Shown here one piece after another: positions 11,586 to 23,000 of a stretch of 64,000 nucleotides of DNA (position 1 is the first letter of the stretch; each line of letters begins with the position of its first letter). This DNA is from Voacanga thouarsii (Eukaryota > Streptophyta > Magnoliopsida > Gentianales > Apocynaceae). The position numbers and the translations under genes were made by a program. The stretch is from contig JANUWF010001497.1 of assembly GCA_026120185.1 (NCBI GenBank), positions 3,646,501 through 3,710,500 on the forward strand, read 5' to 3'. A model generated the notes under the pieces. The model saw nothing but the letters and a program-made list of their open reading frames with translations. It searched no databases and was not told the origin of the DNA.

Positions 11586-14062
11586 TTAATTAGCAGATCT
11601 TCCTAAAGTGGGAAGTGTTCTTGATATAAAAGCGCCATGAAAACCATACGGCACTCTGCTTGGTAGTGTGATTTTGGCAATTGGCTCACTGGAGAACTTC
11701 TTTGCATCAATTATATAGACCTGCAAGAAGAGCATTTGGTCATTACAATAACCACATAAAAGATGAGGTAAACTTCTGAATAAAATCACAATCTTTCTTG
11801 CAGGGGACAGGCGAAAAATTTAGAATTCCAGGATACAAATATATCTATTGCAGGACTAATTCGGAAATTTTAGTTGAAAAAGGTCGATGTAAACCATTTT
11901 ACAGGTAGGGTAACCCCTGCCCTTACAATCTTCTAGGCCTGTCCTTGATTCAGAATGTGAAATAACTTGCCTGAGATATGTTACTTCTTTCGTTGTGCAC
12001 ATATGTGATGATCCAACCATCATCTTCATCAAGACCTCCAGATTTAGGAACAAAAACAGCCCCTGAACAAAATGTGTTCTCAGGAAACTTATGATACTCA
12101 ACTTTTATCAGCTCCTCTGATTCTTGATCCCCCTGTTTAACATTTTTTTTTTAATGTTCAGAAACTGTAAAATACTATGTTTTGTTTTTCAGAAATTGCA
12201 GAACTGTGTGGAATAAATCATTTTATACCGAAGGAAAATTATCAGATGTCTCCTCTTCAAGATATAGCTTGGCTAGTCCACCGTATTTGGCCATGCCTGA
12301 GAATTTCAGCATGCTATTGCAAGTTAAAATTTCAATATTCTTTAATCTGAAGAGATAAGAATTAAACTGATATATACCTGAGGTAGAGCTTGCATTTGAA
12401 TCAATCAGCTGCGTGTATCCATATTTGTTTTTTATGCCAGTAAATTTATCATTGATGAAAGGAAACTCCATAGAGAATAAGGCCCCGGTGATATATCTCC
12501 CTCTTACTTGACCGGATTGCATGTTCAATCTCCATTCATAAACGCGAGTAAAAAGTAATCCATCTTCTGGATCCTCCGCATTATCTGATGTTATGTGCTT
12601 AAAACCTCTGGAGAAAAACTCAAATCTATTTATGCCTAACTCGGGCCCTGGAATGACCGATCCTCGAGCTCTACATGCCATCACTACAACCTGTTTTCCG
12701 ATATGAGATAGACTCAACACCCAATAGAGCAGAAAACATAAGAAAAAGGAAGAGTTTTTTTAATGGACCATTGTTAATTACCTCTTCGCTATCCTCGAAA
12801 CAATTAAGAATGTGAAAAGCAGTACACGGTTCCACCTCAAACCACCTGATGGAATTAGCATTGCCAAAACGAGGCATTACTCCAATTCTTGCGTATCCTT
12901 CTTTCTCATATTTTATTAATCTACATAACCAATCAGTTCAGGAAAGCATCAAAACATATTCTTCTCCAATTGCTTCTTAACAAGAAGAAGAAAAAAAAAA
13001 AAGGTGTTGAGAATACTTACGGACCACCACGTATGAGTCGATTTATGTCGATAACTACTGGAAAATCCATGATCACATTGTACCTACACGATCATTAATA
13101 CTGATAATTTTAGTCACTAATTTAGTCAGTTTTCAGAGAAACTCCACAAGAGCAAGATTTTAACAAGGCTACCTTTGTGTAACCCCTATTTCATGTGCAA
13201 GGGTGCATCTACTTAATCCGATATCCACTTTATGAATAAATTTTTTGCCATTATCTGAAGGCACAAACAAAAGCTTAAATTTTACTTAGCTTGTTAAGTG
13301 CAAAATCAAGTAGATGTATTCCAAGAATGATGAAATTACACTACAAAAGTTACCTGAGATGATTCCTAGTTCATAATAAGGTTTTTGGGGATAAACACCA
13401 TACATAACAAGCTCTCCAGTACACGGGGCTTTCTGGAACATTCAAAATGACAAAACTTGTTAATGTGCAACAAATGAAGAATGGTGATAACCTACAATGA
13501 ATAAAACTACCTTCGAGTGGCTTGTAAAAGCTCGGCTCCAAGTTCCATCAACATCCCATTTCCCTATAGCTTCAAGGGTAACAATATCAATCTCTTGGGG
13601 TATATGATTCTCTGCAGTGGCGAAAACCTTCCCAGAGAACTCGAGGATATTTGTGTTACTAAGGTATTTGTCTACCATTCCAAATCTCAGCTGAAAAAAG
13701 GTACAAGAAAACAGAAACAAATCGTCAGAAAAGTGAACTTAGTAAATATTTACAAATTCCTACGCCAGGCAGGCTTATATATAAAGACAATTTTCCAACC
13801 AGGTTCAGAATATGAGCAGAAAAAACAGCAGCTGAATCCCCTTCAGCTGCTGGAAGGAATCTCGGTTTGTTCCTTTTCTTTTCTAGTTTGAATGTCTCTG
13901 ATTCAACATATCTGTTTCTGTAAAAGATGGTCCAGCAGCAGCCACTGATGGCCTTGCTTAAATATAAAGCATGAAGCATTCCTTCTCCTTCCACCCATAT
14001 GTGATTTGACCTTCCAAATATAGATACTGCAGATTTGTATCCTCCAAAGAGAGGGTTTGGAC
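11586..14062 (-). CDS. CCD exons 4-13 (catalytic core)
   Basis: This compact ten-exon block encodes residues 119-612, from GPNPLFGGYKSAVSIFGRSN to the C-terminal RTLPTLGRSAN. It carries all the iron ligands. Nine introns of about 80-250 bp separate the exons. All have GT-AG borders except intron 12, which uses a GC donor at 11969-11970 (CAG|GCAAGT). No stop or frameshift is visible. Confidence 0.9.
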
Positions 14063-17000
14063 CTGCAAGTTCAATATTGTCACCGTGAAGTCAAGTAAAA
14101 TTAGGCCTTTTTTTTTTTTTTTTTTTGCTTCTATGTTGCCCAATAAATACCCTAGATACACCAGATAAGATATCCTCGGAAAATTATCCACTCTCAATTT
14201 TCTTTTCATTTCTCTCATCTCCAAGTATGTTTTCTAATTTTTCCTTTAAAAAAAAAACGTATTTTCAAAATTATTAAGGCCTATATATATCAATTACGAC
14301 TCATTTAGATAGATTATATGGCATCACATATAGAATTAGTCATTTGTCACTATTGCTTGGTTGATTTTTTTTTTTTAATCAGGATTACTAATCCCATTTA
14401 AATGAGCTATCCCTATATATAGGATAAAATAATGGCATGAGGGAGAGAGGAATTGAATAATTTTAAGTAGAATTAATTATCAATATTTAGTTTCACAATT
14501 AATAGTATTGAACTCCCATTTAAATTTATTAAAATTTGTCTTCCCTAACCAAAATTTTTGTTATTAAGTTCCAAATTTCATTTAATCACCAAAATTTTAC
14601 TTGAATGATTTAAATTTATTAATTATTTATCTAAATATTCTTAGTTCGAGAATTACTAATCCAGTATGTTTCATCTAGTATAATTCAATCTTGAACTAAA
14701 CGAGGACTTAAGAGACTACTATATGCGTTAGAAAATTTTATATATCACTTTTATTTTAATAAGTATAACAATTTAGCATAAATTAATATTACAAATTGTT
14801 TATGTATATATATATTAAACAGTAAAGATGATCTTTTATCAATATTGTCGATTTCACATTGTAGATATGCGACGTACGACTCTTTGTAATAAGTTCTAAA
14901 TTTTAAGAAGTATAAAACAAATTGAGTATTAATCAAAATCTTAACTCCATTTTCTATTAGCATGCTTGAATAATAATAGCTGAGGATCCTATGTACAAAT
15001 CTTCACCCAATATCTAGATGCGGCACGGTAAGGGACAATCTAAGACGGTCCATTAAAAAACCCTTTTCAAGTCATGTACGATTCATTTAATTGAAAGCTT
15101 CCCTCACTACTTTTTCTATCTAACGACTGTGGAAACTTTTTCAATTGGGTAAGTTTAATAACTACCAAAGATACTTTATTCCTAAATGATACTATATATG
15201 TTGACAAAACATGTACTTGTGTTAATTGTTTAATTAGTCTAATAGATTAATTAGTGAATACAAAAGTCCAAACCTAACTAACACCTTTCTTTTTGAATAT
15301 ATTTTTTAAAAAAAGGCACAATAAAGTGCCTGTATCTTGTCCCAGTTCGTGGCATTTTTTTTTAAATGCTTGCTTTTACTTACTTTTTAAAAATTAAACC
15401 TCATACATATGTATTATTTCTGAACGTCTTAACTTTCGCAGTATATAAGTAAATTTTTTTACTCTTCTTTTGAATTTGAATATTATGAAATCCATTTCTT
15501 TCCTTTTCCTTTCTAACCAAAACACCTAAATGATTAACTTTCTTATGTCTTTTGAAAAACCCTTTTGTTTTCAAGTGGCAATTTTTATGTCATCCCAGTT
15601 CGTGGCAGTCAAGTCATGGTTTGATAAGGAAAAAGGTCCAAAAGTTTCTTGAATGCTACATGAGAAGCAATATTATAAAGAGAATAACTCCCCACTCAAA
15701 GTGTAGATGGGCTTCCTCCGCTGTGCCGGCCTTCATCATAGAGTGAGCAACTTTGATGCTGACCGTTGGGCTCTCTGCCAACATCTAAAACAATTTCATC
15801 GTCTGGATGATGATACTGTTTTGTGGGGAATAATCACTGTTAACAGTATGCCCTTGGACAATTAGATCTAGGAGAGGACTTAACAAAGTTTCTTGATTTG
15901 GACCTTTTAGGCTGGCTACAATTGGACTGAGAGAAAGGAAACAGAGTAAAGAATTTAACCATTACCTCGTTTGATGGATAATAAACTGAGTAGGAAGATG
16001 TTGTAGTGTCAAATGAGTACATGTTCCAATAGTTTTTTTTTTTTTTCGATTGTGTAATTTATTTGATAAAAACTCTAAGTTTCAACAAGAAATTAGGTGA
16101 TTTAATTTAAAAATGAAAAAAAAAAAAAAAGAAAGGGAAAGACTTTAAGTTTTCTTTAGAGATGATACCCTTATGTAGTAAGTTTGAAACGTATTGCTTT
16201 TTGGTTAAAACTTCCTATTTTTACCGAATAGGTTGTGACCAAGTTTATAAAAATTACTACTGTTATTATTTGTTTGTACAACATTTACCAAATTAGTTAC
16301 CATAAAATGTACAAAAGTTACGTTTTTGATAAATACTTCTCTTGTAACAAAGCATTTTTCTTAAAAGGACAAGCATTTTTTTTTTTTTAGTTTTAGATTT
16401 ATTTTAATTTTTGAAGAAAAAGAAGCACGGCCTTCGTAACGGGGTTTCTCAAGGTAACTTGTACTGCTATTATCGTCAACTAAAAAACAACCTTTAGGGG
16501 AAACCTAGTCCCCATGCTGCCAAATTCCAGCTGGGATCGCCGTTCTTTCTCCTCTCTGTCCATATAGACCTTCCACTACTGTTTCCATCAAACTTCTCTC
16601 TCACCACAAAGGAGAACCAGCCCTTTTCTTCTTGCCTGAAGAGATTTTAGTTCTATCTATCCCATTCAAATTTGCTCTTATTAGTAAATTTCAAAATGGT
16701 CGACCTTCTTTGGACGAGCTCAGAAAAGATTTTGCAACAATTGGTTTAAAAGGGGAAGTGAAAGTAGGAGTTTTGGATTACAAGTTGTTATGAAAATTTC
16801 TTTATGCGTTATTGACAATGTTTGAGAAAAATAAATTGGAATTGGATTAGGAAAGTGAATCCCAAAAGATTGAAGAATATAATCCTTTTAGGATTGATCA
16901 AAGGAATTGGAATTGGATTAGATGAAAATCGCGAGAAATAAATTCGGAATCTTTGTGAAGATCATACTTGATGTTATGGAGTATTTCTGGAATTGAGTAT

Positions 17001-20000
17001 AAAGACATGAAAGATCTTAATGGGTATCTTTTAGGTAATATCCAAATTTAACTAGGAAACAAAATGTTTCATTGTCATTGTCAAAATTGGCATCTGACAG
17101 ACATTTTCGACAGAATTGAAGCTGTTTTAGAAATTACAATATTAGTAAGGTTTTGATGCTATAATAATTCAGTTGGAGTAGGAAGGGTATTCCATAGAAT
17201 CTTGGACAAATTTTAGTGAAGATCTAATAAAGATTTTGTAAGTGAAATATTTTGAATCCAAGTGGGATTGGAGTTGCAAAGATTTAGGAAGCTGCAAGGC
17301 TAACACGGATTCCTAATTTGACGAGGAAACTACTATTCTATTGCAGTATATAATAGCAAAGAAAAAGAGAAAGCACAAGGTAGAGACACAAAATTTGAAG
17401 AGAGATCTTCATAGTTTGGTCATGAAAAATTGGATAGTACATTCATGAAAATATTGTGAGTAGTTGAGAAGCATATGTCATCAATGAAGTGTATTGAATC
17501 CTTCTGTTAAAGTTCGCTTCCAGCTTAAGTTATTAGTAACAATAATATACAATCTTCTTGAGGGACTTGAATTAATCTATTTCATCTTTAAATCAAATAC
17601 TTTTAGTAAGAAGATTTCTGGAGTCAAACGAAGTACCAAGATGCTATAGCAATGAAGATTGAAAGGTGTTGAATCATGAAGTTGGGTCCAACAAAGGGTC
17701 TTCTGGAAGTTGGACAGAAAGAACATTGTGCTATGTTCTATTAGAGTTCATTAAGGATCACTTAGTGACTGAGATAAGTGTTATCCTTGTACATTTGATT
17801 AAATTTTTTGTGGATTTCTTTACTAGACTAGGACCCACAAACGTAGCCTTGTTAATGGTCGAATTGAATTACTAATTTGCTATGTTTGTTGAACTTTTTA
17901 TTTTATAGTCTGTCAAACTAATATAAATGCAATAGGAAAGTTTAACAAAACTATAAAAGATTGATAATCCAAACCTAACAAGTGGTATCAGAGCTTTAGT
18001 CACTATGTTGAAGTTGCTATTAATTTAGTAGGTGAGATCTTGGCAGTTAGTTCGAATATCATGTCTGGACCAGTTGATGAATGAAACTCGGTCACATGAC
18101 CACCCTTGTTGAAAAGCACAAGTTATGCTTACTGGAAGACTAGGATAAGAATCTTTATTCGAAACCAGGATATTGCTGTATGGAAAGCGATTGAAGTTGA
18201 ATAGAAACCACCAACTAAAGCAAGTACTAGTACTGGAGTGACTGAAGAAAAATTAATTATAGAATGGATGAGTGAGAAACATCAACTTGTAAATGCTAAT
18301 GCTAAGGCCTTAAATACTATCTTTTCTGCAATTGGACAAGAAGAATATATGTTGATCTCTACTTGTGAATCTACTAAGGAAGAATGCGATAAATTGACAA
18401 TAATGTTTGAGGGAACCAATACTATTCAACGATAAAAAAGACAATAGTTGACAACTCAATTTGAGGAAAGATGGGTAAACATGAAACTATAGCCTTGTTT
18501 GGAAACAAGTTTATAGATATTGCAAATCAGGTATATCATCTTAGTGAAGTTTATTCCAAAGAAAGATTGATTTGGAAGATGTTGAGATCCTTACTATCAA
18601 GATTTCAACCCAAAGTAGCAGCCAATGAAGAATGCAAAGATGTATCAAAGATGCAATTAAATGAACTAATAAGATCTTTACAAACATATGAGATGAATCT
18701 TGAATCGCAATCAAAGCCTAAAGAGAAGTGAATGGCTTTGAAAATTGAAGTTGAATCTGATGACAACAAGGGGTTTGATGATAAGATCAAACGTTTGACT
18801 AGACTGATTAACAAACTACTAAAGAAAGAAAGACAAAAGAACAAGCAGTCTAACAAGCCCTTCAATAAGAAATCAGGAGTTCAACAAAAGATGTTTGAGC
18901 AAAAATTCTCAAAAGTAAGTATGGACTAAAAGGACCTGGATATATAGAATGTGGTGGAATTGAACATATTCGGATTGATTTCGATAATCTTAAGAATAAG
19001 ATTAAAACTAAGTCTAACAATATGACTCCAAGTGATAATGAATAGGGTTTCTAATATCTTGATAATGATAGTGCTAATGGAGATGATAAGGAAGGTCAGG
19101 TCAGTAATGTTGCATTTAATGTTATTGTCAAAAAGAGTAAACTCATGATGGTAGCAATTCTGATAGTGATCTTGATGACATTGATAATGGGCATGCAAAG
19201 CTTATAGAAGAGTATGAATTGATGTATTCAAAATGACTTAAAGTTGCATAGTTGAATAAGGCGCTGAAAAAAGAAATTCAGAGACTTCAACAAGTAAACT
19301 TTTCACAGCAACAAGAGATAAAGAAACTTCAACAGCAAGTCCAACAAAGTGAAGAAAGCTTGAAAATCAATAATCTAAAGTTGGAGACTACTAAACAAGC
19401 TATCAAAAGGTTGAACAATAGAAAAGAAAAATTAGATGAAGTTCTTTCATTCGAAGACACCCTTATAACAAAACTGGACTTGGTAATCATAAGTTCAACA
19501 AGGTTGTTGCTGCAAAACAAACTTCGATAGTTATTGAGAAGAAAGGATAATTGAGGAAGTTTAAACCTAAACCTAAGAAATCCCTTGTTTATTGTGACTA
19601 TTGTTCTTTTATAGGTTTTAGGTGGAAACATTGTTTGAAAGGATTCAAAGATCATCAGCACGGTCAAAAGGCTATTAAACCAAAGTTTAACAAAGGCAGT
19701 AAAGCATCTAAAGTGAAATGTGTATGGATCAGAAAGGAAGATTACAAATCAAATGTAGCACATGTTTCTTTGAAAGTTGTTATGGAAGATGTTTGGAACC
19801 TTGACAATAACTGTTCTAAGCACATAATAAGAGCAGTCCATGGGATGTTGAAGTTGTGTAAGACTATCAAAATTATTTGTGTTGCATATCAAAGTGGTAA
19901 CCAGATCAAATCATCACACAAGCAAGTATAATAGAAAATGGCTTCAACAATGCCTGTTGGCAATATGTATCACTAGCATGATACTTTAACAAAGTCAAAT

Positions 20001-23000
20001 CAGTTTAAGATTCATATTAGTATTGTTGCTCTCCTTGATTAATAATGATGGTTTAGCCTTCTTTGCTACAAAAAGGTGGAGATCAAGGCAAGGCTGCACA
20101 TGCAGGGATGCAAGATGCACAAGGACAATGTTGTACTTAGGGGGAGTTTTGCTATCTATAGTCGTTGTGGTATCTTATGTTAAAGAATTCTGCTACATGT
20201 TGATGAACTATGTTTGATTGTTGAAGATGCCTACCAAACACCACCAAATGGGGAGATTGTTATGAAAATTTATTGATGCATTATTGGTAATGTTTGAGCA
20301 AAATAAATTGGAGTTGGATTACAAAAGTGAATTCTAAAAGATTGAAGAATATAATCCTTTTAGGATTGATCAAAGGAATGGGAATTGGATTAGGAGAAAA
20401 TCTCGAGAAATAAATTTGGAATCTTTGTGAAGATCATACTTAAAGTTATGGAATATTTCTGGGATTGAGTATAAAGATATAGAAGATCTTAATGGGTATT
20501 TTTTGGGTAATATTCTAATTCAACAAGGAATCAAAGTGCTTCATTATCATTGTCAAAGTTAGCATCTGACAAAAATTTTCGACAGAACTAAAACTGTTTT
20601 AGAAATTGCAATATTGGTTAGGTTTTGATATTATAATAATTTAGTTGGAATAGGAAAGGGATTCCAGAAAATCTTAGAGGAATTTTAGTGAAGATCTAAT
20701 AAAGATTTTGTAAGTGAAGGATTCTGAATCCAAGTGGGATTGGAGTTGCAAAGATTTAGGAAGTTGCAACACTAATATAGATTCCTAATTTGACAAAGAA
20801 ACTACTACTATGTTGCAGTATATAATAGCGACCAAAGAAAAAGAGAATACACAAGGTAAAGGCACGATATTTGAAGAGAAATCCTCATAATTTGGTAATA
20901 AAAAACAAGATAGGACATTCATGAAAATATTCTTAGTAGTTGAGATATGCCATTAATGAAGAGTACTAAATCCTTTTGTTAAAGTATGCTTCCGACTCAA
21001 ATTATCAGCAATAACAATATACAATCTTCTTGAAGGATTTAAATCAATCTATTTCATCTTTAAATCAAATACCTTTATGATAGGAAGGTTTCTAGAGTCA
21101 AACGAAGTATCGGAATGCTAAGCAATGAAGATTGAAAGGTGTTCAATCGTGGAGTTGGAATAGCAAAGGGTCTTCTAGACATTTGACAAAAAGAACACTA
21201 TATTTTATTTTGTTAGAATCCACTAGAAATTACTTGGTGATTGAGATAAGCGTTGACCTTGTAACTTTGATTGAAGTTTTTAGTAGATTTCTTTATTGGT
21301 TTAGGACCGCAGATGTAGGTTTATTGATAGTCGAACTGTGTTACTAATTTGTTTTGTTTGTTGAATTTTTTGTTTTATAGTCTATCAAACTAATGTCACT
21401 GCAATAGGAAAGTTTAAAAAACCATAGGAGATTAATAATCCAAACCTAACACAAGTATATCTTAATCAGACCTTCTCTGGAAGAGGACTTCATCCACCTT
21501 TGGCTCAAGCAACAATGGTATTTGTCTGGGTTTCCTATGCGAATATTAAAATGGATTCCTTTATTTTAGATTACTAAAGACCCGTCCGTGGTTCCGATTT
21601 GGATCTCACTAGAGAATTTGCCATTACAGTTTTTCTCCAAATCAGTTTTGTTTTCCATTGCAACTGCAGTTGGAAATCCTCTTAAGATTGATTAATCAAT
21701 AGCAAACTTGACATGTTTGATTATTGCATGAGTGTGTTGAAGTAGATATTAAGAAGCATCGGCCTTCTCGGATTTGGATGGGAACATCCGACAATGGCTT
21801 TTATCAAGATGTATACAATGAAAATATTCCTTGGTACTGTAGGTCTCTCTGGAGGCCAGGTCATGACTGCACTTCTACAAAATCCAATAAAACGGTCCCA
21901 AATATTTTTTTTTAAAAAACCCTACTTTTCATCATATGAACTCCATGCAATGATAGACTCCAAAAAAAAATTTAAAAAAAAATAGCCCTATAGCTGGGGA
22001 GGTAGATGGTGGCAGATCTACAACTGCAACCCTAGTTGCGTGGGAAATTCTTATATGCACCCGGTGCACGTGCACCGGTGCATTGAGAAATTGTACCACT
22101 TGCAAATAATGTTATACACAATATTTGCTGTATAATTTCTATTGCAGATGGTACAACCAATCAATGTATCGGTGCACATGCACCGGGTGCATATAAGAAT
22201 TTCCATAGTTGCGTCCCCAGTAGTTGTTACTTCCACTCAGCCATGATAGCTACTACTTCTACTTAGCCATTGGTTACCTCTATTTGCTCTTCTCCATTGC
22301 ATCCAATACTTGAAGATGATGAGGTGACTCTAAACATCCAGCAATCTCTTCTAGTAGTCTCACAAGTCTTTGATGGCTGTGCTTTTGCTCAGCTATCCGT
22401 TAACCTTTTGGTGCTATTATCTACAATTCTAGTGTTTGCTAGTTCGGTGTCTCAAGTCCCATTGGGCTCTCACCCTAGGGCTGAGAGGGACCTACTCCTA
22501 TCTTCAGATTCTAATATCTAAGATACCAATGGTAATCTGTAGGCTACCATTCCTGTCTCTGATGCAGTTCATAGGATTCTGAGTGACATTGACCTAGAGA
22601 CAATCAGAAATGTTTGTGAATCACTAGCTTCTTTGGAATTAGAAGGGGTTCATGTTAATCCTTCTGGAAGGAAAACTTGTGCAGAATAGGTTTCCTGAGG
22701 CCAAGCACCACGATTAGTAGTTGGCTGATCTTACCATTACTGATTCTCTATTCTCCTCTTACCTTTAGGCACTTAAAAAAGGCTTTGTTGTCCCAACCGG
22801 CCTTCCCACCATCAAATAAGGTCTTGACAAATTGTAGTGGTGTCGTGTAATTACAAGGCAGTGATATTGAGTTTTTTTAATAATTTGCCTCCCAAAGTAT
22901 CTAGGGTCTCTTTGATAGTTTTTGCCAGAGATGATATCGCCTTAAGGCTGCAAATTCTACAAGATAAAGTACACTATTTATTGGGTATTTATCTAATTCC

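Larger units (their letters stand above)
16781..21456 (+). mobile_element. Non-autonomous Ty1-copia element, complete with both LTRs
   Basis: LTRs at 16786-17980 (1195 bp) and 20258-21451 (1194 bp) both run TGTTATG...CCTAACA and are flanked by a perfect CAAGT duplication (16781-16785, 21452-21456). The primer site TGGTATCAGAGC follows the 5' LTR at 17983, and a purine tract (AAATGGGGAGAT) precedes the 3' LTR. The 2277-bp interior holds a broken gag and protease start but no integrase, reverse transcriptase or RNase H. It could therefore move only with help. The gag resembles Sirevirus-type gag, which is inferred. Confidence 0.9.

Noticed and set aside
11856..12101. 81-residue minus-strand ORF over CCD exon 12
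   Set aside because: It is in the wrong frame. The real exon is 12132-11971, fixed by splice sites and by the paralogue.
15840..16022. Short minus-strand ORF in CCD intron 3, first considered as a CCD 5' exon
   Set aside because: It shows no CCD motif, and exons 1-3 were found at 25077-26756 with matching phases.
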